This document shows positions 8,651 to 18,677 of a stretch of 64,000 nt of DNA, piece by piece. A model generated the notes under the pieces. The model saw only the letters and a program-made list of their open reading frames with translations. It made no database searches and was not told where the DNA came from. The first letter of the stretch is position 1; every line of letters begins with the position of its first letter. The DNA is from an uncultured Chitinophagaceae bacterium. GTDB taxonomy: Bacteria > Bacteroidota > Bacteroidia > Chitinophagales > Chitinophagaceae. The position numbers and the translations under genes are program-made. The stretch covers positions 1 through 64,000 of the forward strand of contig CAKZFX010000021.1 of NCBI GenBank assembly GCA_936908745.1, in the 5' to 3' direction.

Positions 8651-10168
8651 TTATAATGGGTTCTGAACAATAGCAGGGTTGTTGTTGATCTCATCTTGCG
8701 GGAATAACCATACCCACAATTTATCTCCTGCCGGCACATTCATGGTCACAGAGATGGTCGCATTTGTATTAGGAACAGCTGTTCTGTTAAGATCTGCATT
8801 TGTACGTTTCAGGTCAAGGAAACGGAAACCTTCACCCCACAGTTCAATTCTGCGGTTGATCATGATCTCGTCGATCAGCGCCTGTCCTGAATTGGTAGAC
8901 AAAACATAGCTTGGGTTCCTGTTGACCATCAGGTTATACAATGCTGTTCTTGCAGCCGCATCCTGGCCACCTTTACGAGCTCTTGCTTCTGCTTCGATCA
9001 GGTACATTTCAGCCATACGCATCATCGGCACATCACCGATAGCTGCTGTCAGGTTGGATATCCAGAATTTCTTCATGTGATAAGCAACATAGGTATAACC
9101 TGTTCCTGCCGCACCTGTATTCCAAGGAATACCTGCCTGAACAGTAGTCGCATTTCCTACCTGCGCCCAGCATTGCTTACGGATATCAGTATTCGCCATT
9201 GCATTCCATAAGTTCGCATTCAGAGCTTTAGGCTGTGTTTTTACAGCAGAACCATTATAGTTCGTAGCCATGATAGAGTGAAACTGGTAGAAGAATGGAG
9301 TTGTTTCCGTAATGATACGGCTACCCCACATCCACTCCTGGTTGGTGATATCATTAAAACCAGACAGGTACTCAGGATTTGTCATCAGAGAGAACCCGGC
9401 TCTTGCTGATACAGCGCTGGCAGCAGCAACATCCCAATTTTGCTGGGTCAATGCCACTCTCGCTTTAAAACCATAAGCAACCGCCTGGCTGATATTTGAT
9501 TTCGCAGCAGAACCCGACCTTGTATAACCTCCCAGCAAAGTGATGGCATCGTCCAGGTCTTTGTTGATCTGTGTATATACTTCTGCTACCGTAGCTCTTG
9601 GCTGACCCACAAATGTATTGGTCAGCAGCAGGGGTACACCCAGCGTGCTATTGGTACCAGCAGCATCAAAACGCTCGGCCCACAATTGAACGAGGTTGAA
9701 ATGCGCCCAGGCCCTGTAAGCCAATGCCTGGCCTTTGATGATCTTCCTGTCAGCTTCGGGACCGGAAGCTCCATCAACGCCATTGATCAAAACGTTAGCG
9801 TTAGAGATGATCCGGTAATAGTACCTGTATACAAAACGAATCTGGATATCAGATACGTTGCGCTGACCTAACCAGCGAAGCATCGTGCTGAAGTCGCCCC
9901 TTCCTGATGCAACGGTGTAAATCAGATCTTCACCCATTACATCCCGGATGCTCATCGCACCGGCTTCACCACCTTGTGGTTGTGCATCATATTGCGCAGT
10001 AAGTGCCCTGTGGATACCATTCAAGGCTGCCCAGGCATTTTGTGTTGTTTTTACAGCTTCTGCATCCGACACAGCCGTTGTAGGAGATGTTTCCAGGAAA
10101 TCCTTTTTGCAGGATGTCAATGAAACAAGCGCTATGGCCGTTGCAGTGATTAATATATTCTTTATCAT
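8651..10168 (-). CDS. SusD/RagB-family outer-membrane lipoprotein (unit A)
   Basis: The 505-residue protein has a lipoprotein signal ending VSLTSC and then KKDFLETSPTTAVSD, the standard SusD opening. Typical family features follow: an N-terminal TPR-like region with ALAYRAWAHFNLVQLWAERFD, then MRMAEMYLIEAEARARKG and ELWGEGFRFLDLKRT near the C-terminus. It should sit on the outer membrane as the ligand-binding lid of the SusC transporter encoded 18 nt upstream. No glycoside hydrolase, peptidase or regulator gene is linked, so the substrate cannot be inferred. The C-terminal part is close in sequence to the SusD at 13785-15284. Confidence 0.95.
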   Translation of the reverse strand: MIKNILITATAIALVSLTSCKKDFLETSPTTAVSDAEAVKTTQNAWAALNGIHRALTAQYDAQPQGGEAGAMSIRDVMGEDLIYTVASGRGDFSTMLRWLGQRNVSDIQIRFVYRYYYRIISNANVLINGVDGASGPEADRKIIKGQALAYRAWAHFNLVQLWAERFDAAGTNSTLGVPLLLTNTFVGQPRATVAEVYTQINKDLDDAITLLGGYTRSGSAAKSNISQAVAYGFKARVALTQQNWDVAAASAVSARAGFSLMTNPEYLSGFNDITNQEWMWGSRIITETTPFFYQFHSIMATNYNGSAVKTQPKALNANLWNAMANTDIRKQCWAQVGNATTVQAGIPWNTGAAGTGYTYVAYHMKKFWISNLTAAIGDVPMMRMAEMYLIEAEARARKGGQDAAARTALYNLMVNRNPSYVLSTNSGQALIDEIMINRRIELWGEGFRFLDLKRTNADLNRTAVPNTNATISVTMNVPAGDKLWVWLFPQDEINNNPAIVQNPL

Positions 10169-10186
10169 AATAACTCTTTTTAGAAA

Positions 10187-13100
10187 TTATAAATTGGCGG
10201 TTAAACCTACTGTAATGATCCTTGCAGGCGGATAACCACTTCCGGTTACACCAGAGAATGCTTCTTGTGCATTCATACCTTTTCTTGCTGTCAGGAATCC
10301 AAGATTCTCACCCGTTACATAAAACTGGGCATTGTTGATCTTGAATCTTGACGTAAGATTTTTTGGCAACTGGAATGAAACATTCACTGAACGGATATTG
10401 ATGAATGACGCATCTGTTAACCATCTTGTAGACGTACCTGCGTTAAAGTCAGCTGTTCTGCCGTTATCCATACGTGGCACGCTGGTGATATCACCTGGCT
10501 TCTGCCATGCTTTCAGGATGTCAGTGTGTACAGCAGCGCCATAAGTACCTGAAGACATCAGGCCCGCATATTGTGCATCATACGTGTAACCACCTCTCTG
10601 GAAAGTGAACAAGGCGCTCAGGCTTACAAATTTGTAAGTGATTGTCTGGGTCAGGCTACCATAAAATTTAGGAATAGCAGAACCAGAGTATTCATATTTC
10701 GCGTTGCTGATGTTTGTTGTCACTGTATCAACACCACCATTTTTGTTGGTAACATAGCGCATACCAGTGGTAGCCAGTTTGTTATCAGCAACATATAAAG
10801 CCGCTCCGTCAGTAGGGTGTACACCATAGTATTGTCTCAGCCAATAATCATAGATAGAGTGACCAACAGAAAATTTCTTAGAACCGTTAATAAACTCTTT
10901 AACAGTTTCAGGCATTTTAGTGATTTGGTTTTTAAACGTCGTAATGTTAACTGCAGTAGTAACTGTCAGGTCATTTTTCCGAACGATATCACCGCTTAAC
11001 TGAAGCTCAATTCCTTTATTATACATCGTAGCTGTGTTCTGAGTTGCTGACAGCAAACCACTTGACAAAGGAGTCGGAACGGCAAATAGCAAACCATCAG
11101 ATATCCGGTAGAAGTATTCAACCTGTCCGCTGATCCTGTTTTTAAATAAGCTGAATTCAAGACCCACATCAATTGGCTTGTTTTTTTCCCATGTCAGCAT
11201 ACGGTTAGCAACAGAGGTCTGGCTTTGTACGATACCTGGTTCACTTGCATTATTAGAGAATATATACAATCCCTGGTAAGCATAGTAACCGATATCATCG
11301 GTCACACCTACGATACCATAAGAGGCACGTAATCTTAGTGTATTTATCCAGCGCTGGCTCTGCAGAAAACCTTCCCTGCTGATATTCCAGCTTGCACCTA
11401 CAGAACCGAAAGTACCCCAACGGGATTCTTCTGCAAACCTTGAGTTTCCGTCTCTTCTTAAAGAAGCGGTCACGTTATATTTTCCACCGAAATCATAGAT
11501 CAATCTTGAGAAAAAGCTTTCAATTTTATACCTATCAACGGAAGATGTCAATGAATTGGTTACAGTAAAGTTCGGGAACTCCGTGTTTCCTGATAAGGAC
11601 TGACCTTGTCTGAAACCATTCAAACCGGTAAGCAATTGGTTTACACTTTCGTGTGCCACCAATACGTTCAGGTTATGACGGCCGATTTTTCCGGTGTATG
11701 TGAGCATTTGTGTAGCTTGTAAACCGGTGTTAGAGCCGTATACTTTTCTTGAACGGCCTAAACCAGCACCATCACCTACGATTGTGTTTTCGTAGATTGA
11801 TTCACGTTGGCTTTGGAGATCAACAGACACACTGTTTGTAAACACTAATCCTCTTGCGAGGTTGAAATCTGTATTTGATCTCGCACTTACTACAGTTCTG
11901 TAAGTCATGTTTTCATTCAGCATCAGCTCAACCGGCGCATTTCTGCCCAGGTAGGATGTACCCACCCTGTTAGGAATACCATTGGCAATACCGATAGGTG
12001 TACCGGAATAGTTACCAAGGTCAGGAATTTTATTGCCGTTTTCATCCAGTACAAAAGCACCTGTTGTCATGTTGTGCAGGTACACGGGATAAATAGGTCC
12101 GATACCTCTTGACCATGAGTAAGGATTGGCGATAGCACCATCTTCATTAGAGAAGCTGGATGTAGAATAGTTACCAGAAATATTCAGGTTTGTTTTGATC
12201 CATTTGCGTGGTTGTGTAGTCACATTGATCCTTCCTGAATATCTTTCAAAGTCTGTTTTCTTAGTAAAACCTTCTTCCTTTACATATCCTAATGAGATAA
12301 AATAGTCTGTTTTTTCTGAACCACCGTTAAAGCTTACGCCATAATCACGGCGATTACCTGTACGCATAAAATCTTTTTCCCAATCCAGGTCATCACCATA
12401 GATCAGTTGCGCATTAGGGTTCAGTTTACCATCTGTACCAACGATAGCATTTCTTGCAACATTGAAAGGGTTATAAGACAGCAGGTCTGCTATCCCTGTT
12501 CTTGTCGTCAGGCCGGAAGCTACCCTGTTGGCAGAGTCCATTGATATACCTGTACCAGAAGCAGGATATACCAGTGAGTTGCGGTAAGCCTGCCACATAA
12601 TCGGGTAGTATTGGCTAGCATTTACCCTGTCATATTCAGGTAGGCCACGGCTGGCAAAGCCATGTGCAACCTTAAATGACATACCATCTCTTCCTTTTTT
12701 GCCTCTTTTGGTGGTAACCATTACAACACCATTCGCACCTCTTGCACCATAAATGGCCGTAGAAGAAGCGTCTTTCAGAATAGTAATCGTTTCAACATCA
12801 TCAGGATTAATATTGGAACTTCCGCCTACATACGGCACACCATCCACTACAAACAATGGTTCAGAAGTGGCGCTGATAGAGCCAAAGCCCCTGATACGGA
12901 TAGATGTTCCGGAACCAGGCTGACCACTACCTGTAGAAACAATCACACCAGGCGTAGATCCCTCGATGGCCCTTGTAATGTTTGAAACAGGTCTTTTTTC
13001 AATGGCCTCTGCCTTAATAGTTCCTACAGAACCCGTCAGGGCTTCTTTCTTTACTTTACCATAAGCAACAACAACCAGTTCTTCTAAAGACTTGTCAACT

Positions 13101-13387
13101 GGCGTCATAGACACACTGATAGTAGTCTTTGCATCAATGGCAGCTTCCTGGCTGGCCATATCCACAGAAGAAAACTCAAGTGTTTTCGCGTTGGCGGGAA
13201 CTGTTAAAGAGTAAGAACCATCTGCCTTTGTAGTTGTACCAGTAGTGGTACCTTTTACTACGACAGAAACGTTGGAGAGTGGGTTACCTTTGTCGTCGGT
13301 AACCTTACCTGTTATCGTTCTTTGTGCCAGTAGCGAGCCGGCAAATGCCAAGAACGACACCAGGAGCAGTGTCAATTTCCTCATCAT
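10187..13387 (-). CDS. SusC/RagA-family TonB-dependent outer-membrane transporter (unit A)
   Basis: The 1066-residue protein opens with a signal peptide (MMRKLTLLLVSFLAFAGSLLA) and a CarboxypepD-reg domain starting QRTITGKVTDDKGNPLSN. A TonB-box region near EELVVVAYG, a plug domain with SIRIRGFGSIS and TSSTAIYGARGANGVV-like sequence, and a long beta-barrel follow. No STN domain is seen, so signalling to an anti-sigma factor is not expected. It imports a ligand captured by the downstream SusD. The first 90 residues are nearly the same as in the SusC at 15318-18452, which suggests tandem duplication with later divergence of the barrel. A second Met (MRK) could be the start. Confidence 0.96.
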   Translation of the reverse strand: MMRKLTLLLVSFLAFAGSLLAQRTITGKVTDDKGNPLSNVSVVVKGTTTGTTTKADGSYSLTVPANAKTLEFSSVDMASQEAAIDAKTTISVSMTPVDKSLEELVVVAYGKVKKEALTGSVGTIKAEAIEKRPVSNITRAIEGSTPGVIVSTGSGQPGSGTSIRIRGFGSISATSEPLFVVDGVPYVGGSSNINPDDVETITILKDASSTAIYGARGANGVVMVTTKRGKKGRDGMSFKVAHGFASRGLPEYDRVNASQYYPIMWQAYRNSLVYPASGTGISMDSANRVASGLTTRTGIADLLSYNPFNVARNAIVGTDGKLNPNAQLIYGDDLDWEKDFMRTGNRRDYGVSFNGGSEKTDYFISLGYVKEEGFTKKTDFERYSGRINVTTQPRKWIKTNLNISGNYSTSSFSNEDGAIANPYSWSRGIGPIYPVYLHNMTTGAFVLDENGNKIPDLGNYSGTPIGIANGIPNRVGTSYLGRNAPVELMLNENMTYRTVVSARSNTDFNLARGLVFTNSVSVDLQSQRESIYENTIVGDGAGLGRSRKVYGSNTGLQATQMLTYTGKIGRHNLNVLVAHESVNQLLTGLNGFRQGQSLSGNTEFPNFTVTNSLTSSVDRYKIESFFSRLIYDFGGKYNVTASLRRDGNSRFAEESRWGTFGSVGASWNISREGFLQSQRWINTLRLRASYGIVGVTDDIGYYAYQGLYIFSNNASEPGIVQSQTSVANRMLTWEKNKPIDVGLEFSLFKNRISGQVEYFYRISDGLLFAVPTPLSSGLLSATQNTATMYNKGIELQLSGDIVRKNDLTVTTAVNITTFKNQITKMPETVKEFINGSKKFSVGHSIYDYWLRQYYGVHPTDGAALYVADNKLATTGMRYVTNKNGGVDTVTTNISNAKYEYSGSAIPKFYGSLTQTITYKFVSLSALFTFQRGGYTYDAQYAGLMSSGTYGAAVHTDILKAWQKPGDITSVPRMDNGRTADFNAGTSTRWLTDASFINIRSVNVSFQLPKNLTSRFKINNAQFYVTGENLGFLTARKGMNAQEAFSGVTGSGYPPARIITVGLTANL

Positions 13388-13733
13388 TTGGGTTTTTGGT
13401 TTGAAAAAATAGTCCGGCTAACGTATGCAAACCAAAACTCCCCTCAAAAAGATTTGAAGCCTTAACCAAGTGGGTTTTATGGTAGCAGTCACCAGCCGTC
13501 TATTGTAAGACAACTGGCAGGACAGTTAGCTGCACGAAAATAAGCAAGTGTTAAAAATATATTAGAAGTTTTTACAGAAGAATCCGTATAAAAACGCAAA
13601 AAAGGGCACCAAAACCGCATTTATAACCCTCAAACCTGCAATAAACGGCAATTTATCGTTTGCGTAATTTTTTGTTTTCTAAAATTTTATTCCGCCTTTC
13701 AAGTTTTGGGACCCAAGCAGCTTTTAAAAATAA
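13388..13733 (-). promoter_or_regulatory. Leader/promoter region of SusC unit A
   Basis: No gene is present in this 346-bp stretch. Positions 13489-13505 (plus-strand reading TCACCAGCCGTCTATTG) resemble 18579-18594 (TCACCGGCTGTCATTG) upstream of the other susC gene, at 102 and 127 nt from the respective start codons. This may mark a conserved 5'-UTR or control element. No convincing TAnnTTTG box is seen on the minus strand. Confidence 0.4.
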
Positions 13734-13763
13734 AAAAGCGACTGCCCGGGGACAGTCGCTTTT
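13732..13763 (-). terminator. Intrinsic terminator after SusCD unit B
   Basis: AAAAGCGACTG (13734-13744) and CAGTCGCTTTT (13753-13763) form a perfect 11-bp stem with an 8-nt loop. Read on the minus strand the stem is followed by a run of T. It separates the two tandem SusCD units and shows that unit A needs its own promoter. Confidence 0.88.
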
Positions 13764-13784
13764 GAAAAATTTAAAAAGAAGAAG

Positions 13785-15284
13785 TTATGGGTCTTGCATT
13801 GAGTTAGGATTCGCCTGTATCTCAGCAATAGGAATAACAAACTGCCATAGCCTATCGCCCGCCGGAACTTGTAAGGTTCCCCCGGCGGAAGCAGATACAT
13901 AATTAGGTACTACTGTCCTGTCCAATGGCAGATTCAATCGTTTCAGGTCAAAGAAGCGGAAACCTTCTGCCCAGAACTCCACGCGACGTTGAACCATTAT
14001 CTCATCAATCAATGCCTGCCCGGTATTGGTACTTAATACATAACTGGGATCCCTGTTCACAGCAAGTGTTTGTAACGCCTGTCTTGCCTCAACTTCTTTT
14101 CCAGGTGTTCTTGCATAGGCTTCAGCCATGGTAAGGTACATTTCCGCTAAACGGATATACGGCACATCACCAATGGTCGGTGAATTTCTGACTTTAAATT
14201 TCCTGCTCATATAGGGCGAGCGGGAATAGTTAGAAGCCGGGAGCGGGAAATTAGTAGCATTCGGACTAGGTTCCCACATTTTTTTTCGTATATCAGTATT
14301 CGTGATTTTATCATATAGGGCAGAGTTTATCCTTTTGGGAACGCCCCTTATATAGGAAGTATTTCCATCCCATGAAATCTGGCCGAAGAAAGAACCAAAT
14401 GTATCACCCTGGTCGTCCTGCACATAGCAGCCCCATATCCATTCAGGATTTGAAAGATCATTAAATCCTGCCTGGTATTGTGCATTGGTCATTAATGAAT
14501 GACCACCAAGATCAATAACCTGTTTAGCATAAGCAGCAGCATTTACATAATCCTGCATCGCTAATGCCACTCTTGCACGAATGGCCCATGCAGACTTAAG
14601 ATTCAGATGAGATTTCATCTGGGGGCCAGAAGCAGGTGCTGAAGCGGTGGCAAAAGCAGTAATGGCATCTGCAAGGTCTTTATTTATTTGTGTATAAACT
14701 TCTTCTACTGTTGACCGTGGAAGTTTTACATCTGCAGCTGAAAGTGGCATTGATACCCCCAATTGCGAATTGGGAACTGTACCCTTATCATAACGTTTTG
14801 CATAGATCTGTACAAGATTAAAATAGGCCCAAGCCCGCATGGTTAGCGCTTCCCCTTTCAATCGTGCCTTATCCGCATCAGGACCTGATGCAGTAACAAT
14901 GTTATCCAAAATTCCGTTGGCATTCCCAATACAACGATAATACAAACGGAAAGGATATTCCACATAAGAGTAGCTATCACTGCGTTGGTTTACCCAGCCA
15001 CCAGTACCACTGCTCGGTGTGTACCAGCTTGCCCTTTCCTGGTGCAAATCTTCGCCCATAAAATCAAGCATCAGCATTACCCCGCCATGTCCTGGTTGAT
15101 TTTGTGACGACCATCGGGTATAGAGATAACGATATATTCCATTGATAACATTTGTCATGTTGCCAGTAGTGGAATAAATAGCTGCTTCATCTGTACTGCT
15201 GGTAGGCCCTACATCATAGTAATCTTTTTTGCAGCCGGTAATAAGCAGGCTGAAAAAAGCAATAAAAACAATATTTTTTTTCAT
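13785..15284 (-). CDS. SusD/RagB-family outer-membrane lipoprotein (unit B)
   Basis: The 499-residue protein has a lipoprotein signal ending LLITGC and then KKDYYDVGPTSSTDEAAIY. SusD hallmarks include GEALTMRAWAYFNLVQIYAKRYD, YIRLAEMYLTMAEAYART and VEFWAEGFRFFDLKRLNL. It is the surface lid of the SusC encoded 33 nt upstream. The C-terminal third closely resembles the SusD of unit A (shared NRDPSYVLSTNTGQALIDEI-type segment against NRNPSYVLSTNSGQALIDEI), supporting tandem duplication. The unit ends at the terminator near 13734 and has no accessory lipoprotein gene, unlike unit A. Confidence 0.95.
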   Translation of the reverse strand: MKKNIVFIAFFSLLITGCKKDYYDVGPTSSTDEAAIYSTTGNMTNVINGIYRYLYTRWSSQNQPGHGGVMLMLDFMGEDLHQERASWYTPSSGTGGWVNQRSDSYSYVEYPFRLYYRCIGNANGILDNIVTASGPDADKARLKGEALTMRAWAYFNLVQIYAKRYDKGTVPNSQLGVSMPLSAADVKLPRSTVEEVYTQINKDLADAITAFATASAPASGPQMKSHLNLKSAWAIRARVALAMQDYVNAAAYAKQVIDLGGHSLMTNAQYQAGFNDLSNPEWIWGCYVQDDQGDTFGSFFGQISWDGNTSYIRGVPKRINSALYDKITNTDIRKKMWEPSPNATNFPLPASNYSRSPYMSRKFKVRNSPTIGDVPYIRLAEMYLTMAEAYARTPGKEVEARQALQTLAVNRDPSYVLSTNTGQALIDEIMVQRRVEFWAEGFRFFDLKRLNLPLDRTVVPNYVSASAGGTLQVPAGDRLWQFVIPIAEIQANPNSMQDP

Positions 15285-15317
15285 AATGTATTAGTTAAAA
15301 AATAACAGAAGTAAAAT

Positions 15318-18300
15318 TTAGAAAGTGAAATTGACTCCCAGGTTAATCAGCCTGTTAGGTACATATACCGCACTGTTGGTGCCGTTAAAACTTTCAGCAG
15401 GGTTCATTCCTTTTCTCTTTGAGAAAATGTAAAGGTTCTCACCGCTTACGTATACTTTAGCTGCATCAAAACTGATTTTGCTTAAGATTGATTTTGGAAG
15501 GTTATAACTCAAAGTAACATTACGCACATTCAGGTAAGACGCATCAATCAGGAACCTGTCAGAAGCTGCATTAAATTGCCCGGTTTTGTTTATGTCAAGA
15601 CGTGGTATATCTGTAATATCACCCGGTTGTTTCCATGCCCGCAGGTTGTCCACATGCAAAGCCCTGCCATAACTTACGCCCATCAAACCAGCATAGTTAC
15701 CGTCATAGAATTTACCACCTACCTGGTAATTCAGTAAAAATGAGAATGCAAAATCTTTTACCGTCAATGTACTGGTAAATGATCCGAAGAATTTAGGAAT
15801 AGCTGATCCTGCATACTCATAGGCGGCATTGCTGGAATTGAATGTCACTGTGTCGCCTTTATCTGTCCGACGATAATCAGAAGTAGTACCCGGCGCCGCA
15901 TAGTACAGCCCACTGCCATCTGTGGGATCCACGCCGTACCATCTTCTCAGGTAAAAAGCATAAATATCTTTACCTTCTGTTAACCTTTTAGTGCCGCTTG
16001 TGATGGGATTGCCTCCGGGCAGCGCAGTAATTTTGTTTTTAAAACTTGTGAAGTTCACCTGTACATCCCATTTAACATTTGCCGCTCTTATTACATCAGC
16101 ATTCAACTGGATCTCCACGCCATTATTGGACATCGTGCCTATATTTTCACTTCTTGATGTAACAATGGCCGAAGGACCAACAGGCACGTCAAACAATAAT
16201 CCTGAAGAACCTCTTTTGAAATATTCAATGGACCCTGAAAGACGATCTTTAAACAGTCCAAACTCGATCCCCACATTAAACGTTTTATTGGTTTCCCATG
16301 TCAGATCAGGTGTTGGCACAGTAGAGGCAAGGGCACCAGGTTCGATACCATTGTTTGAGCCTAAAGCATATAAAGCCTGGTACTGGTAGTAAGAATCCAG
16401 CCCGTCATTACCTACGGCTCCGTAAGAAGCTCTCAACTTAAGTTCGTTTATCCATTTGATTTCTTTCATAAACGACTCACGCATCAGCGACCACGAAAGT
16501 CCAAATGAATAAAAGTTGCCCCAACGGCTCTTTTGTGAAAAACGAGAGGAACCATCTCTCCTGTAAGACAGGTCGAGAAAGTATTTGTTATCATAACCAT
16601 AGTTTACTCTTGACAACCACCCTTCTCTTCTTAGTTGATCGAATCCTCCACTGACATCATCCAATGTAACAAAATTGGTTAATTCAATATTGCCATCAAG
16701 GTTCATAGCTCTTCTTGAGCCACTAAAAGTTTCATCAATATTTTTCTGTGATTCATGTCCGGCCAGCACCGTGACTTCATGCAAACCAAACCTCTGGTTG
16801 TAGTTTAATAACTGGTTCAGGGAAATAGTCCTGTATTCATTGGCACTCCTGAAAGACGTTCCACCTGCCGTTACTCCATCTCCTACAATTCTGTTTTGAA
16901 ACCTTTTCGCCCGGGTATTATTCAGGTCAATAGCCACATTGGTGTTAAAAGTGAAATAACGTAAGAATTTGGCTTCCAAATATGTTCTGCCAATCACACT
17001 GTTGCGACTATCAACTCTTTCGTTTAAGAGTGTTTCATAAATAACATGACGTCCGGGAGATGCACCAGAAGGCCTGTTAATAGCGCCGGGATGTGCGCCA
17101 AAATCATACCACTGGTTGCCAAAAGCATCTAATATCGGCGCTCCGGTATTAGTAAAGGCCCGCACTGGGTAAATAGGCCCCATGCCGCGTGCAAACACAA
17201 AAGGATTAATAAATGAATTGGAGCCATCGCCAGTTGCCTGTTTAGAATTTACAATAGCAGTAGTTACATTAACGCCTACCTTCAGCCATGCTTTAACCTG
17301 CGAGTTCAATGCAAACCTTGCATTTACCCGCTGAAAGTCTGACTTAATAATAAAGCCTTTATCATCAATATAGTTCAAAGAAAAATAATAGTCAGATTTA
17401 TTAATTTTTGCAGACACGTTAAACCCGACTTCATTGCGTATGCCATTTCTTTCCAATGGTCCATACCAGTCAAAATCATTATACACCAGTTTTGCACTCG
17501 GGTTCATAACTCCATTAGCATCCACCACCTGGTTATCAGGAACACCAAATGGATTATAAATAAGCTGAGTGGCTATACCATTTGCTGCATTTTGCCCAGC
17601 CACTGCCGCTGTCTGGCCCGTTCCGCTATTAGGAAACATAAGACCGTGTTTCATTGCCTGCCACATTAATGGATAATAATCATAGGCGCCTACACGATCA
17701 TATTCCTCGATACCTCTGCTGGAAAAACCAGTATTGACAAACATGTTTACTTTAGGTGCTCCGGCCTTACCTCTCTTAGTCGTGATCATCACTACGCCAT
17801 TGGCGGCTCTTGCACCATATAACGCTGTGGAAGACGCGTCTTTTAATAAAGTAATACTTTCAATATCGTTGGTGTTGAGATCACTGATAGAGCCGCCATA
17901 AGGAAACCCATCGACTACATATAGCGGCGATGAACTTGCGCTTATAGATCCAAAACCACGGATGCGTATAGCCGCAGAACTTCCCGGCTGTCCATTCCCT
18001 GAAGTAGCAGAAATACCCGGGGCAGCACCAGCCAGGACCTGGGAAATATTCGTTGTCAGCCTGTTTTCTAATTGAGGGGCGCCAATCTTTGCAACAGAAC
18101 CAGTAATAGACTCTCTTTTCTGTCTTCCGTATGCGACCATAACTACTTCATCCAGGTCTTTGGTATCAGCCAGAAGTGAAATAGAAATAACAGAACTTCC
18201 ACCAATAGCAGCTTCCTGCGGTATCATATTCACCGAAGAAAACTCCAGCACCTTCGCCTTAGCAGGCACCGTTAATGAATACGAACCATCCTCTTTGGTA

Positions 18301-18452
18301 GTAGTACCAACCGTGGTTCCTTTTGCTACAACAGAAACATTGGAGAGAGGATTACCCTTGTCATCGGTAACCTTTCCGGTGATCGTTCTTTGCGCCAGCA
18401 ATGACCCGGCAAAGACAAAGAGCGACAGCATAAGCAGTGTAAACTTTTGCAT
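15318..18452 (-). CDS. SusC/RagA-family TonB-dependent outer-membrane transporter (unit B)
   Basis: The 1044-residue protein has a signal peptide (MQKFTLLMLSLFVFAGSLLA), a CarboxypepD-reg domain beginning QRTITGKVTDDKGNPLSN, a TonB-box region near DEVVMVAYG, a plug with AAIRIRGFGSISA and DASSTALYGARAANGVVMIT, and a C-terminal barrel ending NLGVNFTF. It should move a substrate across the outer membrane together with the SusD encoded downstream. No STN domain, sigma factor, anti-sigma factor or hybrid two-component gene is linked. The barrel differs clearly from the unit A SusC while the N-terminus is almost identical, which would fit different ligands or gene conversion at the 5' end. Confidence 0.96.
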   Translation of the reverse strand: MQKFTLLMLSLFVFAGSLLAQRTITGKVTDDKGNPLSNVSVVAKGTTVGTTTKEDGSYSLTVPAKAKVLEFSSVNMIPQEAAIGGSSVISISLLADTKDLDEVVMVAYGRQKRESITGSVAKIGAPQLENRLTTNISQVLAGAAPGISATSGNGQPGSSAAIRIRGFGSISASSSPLYVVDGFPYGGSISDLNTNDIESITLLKDASSTALYGARAANGVVMITTKRGKAGAPKVNMFVNTGFSSRGIEEYDRVGAYDYYPLMWQAMKHGLMFPNSGTGQTAAVAGQNAANGIATQLIYNPFGVPDNQVVDANGVMNPSAKLVYNDFDWYGPLERNGIRNEVGFNVSAKINKSDYYFSLNYIDDKGFIIKSDFQRVNARFALNSQVKAWLKVGVNVTTAIVNSKQATGDGSNSFINPFVFARGMGPIYPVRAFTNTGAPILDAFGNQWYDFGAHPGAINRPSGASPGRHVIYETLLNERVDSRNSVIGRTYLEAKFLRYFTFNTNVAIDLNNTRAKRFQNRIVGDGVTAGGTSFRSANEYRTISLNQLLNYNQRFGLHEVTVLAGHESQKNIDETFSGSRRAMNLDGNIELTNFVTLDDVSGGFDQLRREGWLSRVNYGYDNKYFLDLSYRRDGSSRFSQKSRWGNFYSFGLSWSLMRESFMKEIKWINELKLRASYGAVGNDGLDSYYQYQALYALGSNNGIEPGALASTVPTPDLTWETNKTFNVGIEFGLFKDRLSGSIEYFKRGSSGLLFDVPVGPSAIVTSRSENIGTMSNNGVEIQLNADVIRAANVKWDVQVNFTSFKNKITALPGGNPITSGTKRLTEGKDIYAFYLRRWYGVDPTDGSGLYYAAPGTTSDYRRTDKGDTVTFNSSNAAYEYAGSAIPKFFGSFTSTLTVKDFAFSFLLNYQVGGKFYDGNYAGLMGVSYGRALHVDNLRAWKQPGDITDIPRLDINKTGQFNAASDRFLIDASYLNVRNVTLSYNLPKSILSKISFDAAKVYVSGENLYIFSKRKGMNPAESFNGTNSAVYVPNRLINLGVNFTF

Positions 18453-18677
18453 TTTTTAGTTTTAAGGATTAAATAAATAGCCCACTAAAAACTAAACAGC
18501 AGCTCAAAATAGTAGAAGGTGTAAGGCTCTGGTAAAACAGAGCAGTCAGTCAGTTATATACGTGGTGTCTTGGGAAGATCACCGGCTGTCATTGGAAGGA
18601 GGTCTTGTAATATTAGGAAGAAAACTCTTAACAACGTTAATTATCACACAAAAAAATGAAATCAAACGTTTGACTTC
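18453..18677 (-). promoter_or_regulatory. Leader/promoter region of SusC unit B
   Basis: This 225-bp gap between thiolase and susC holds a perfect 6-bp hairpin, GCTCTG (18526-18531) with CAGAGC (18538-18543). The element TCACCGGCTGTCATTG at 18579-18594 is shared with the leader of the other susC. On the minus strand GGT-TCTT-AAGA-ACC segments at about 18564-18583 could form a second hairpin. Role unknown; a leader RNA or operator is possible. Confidence 0.4.
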
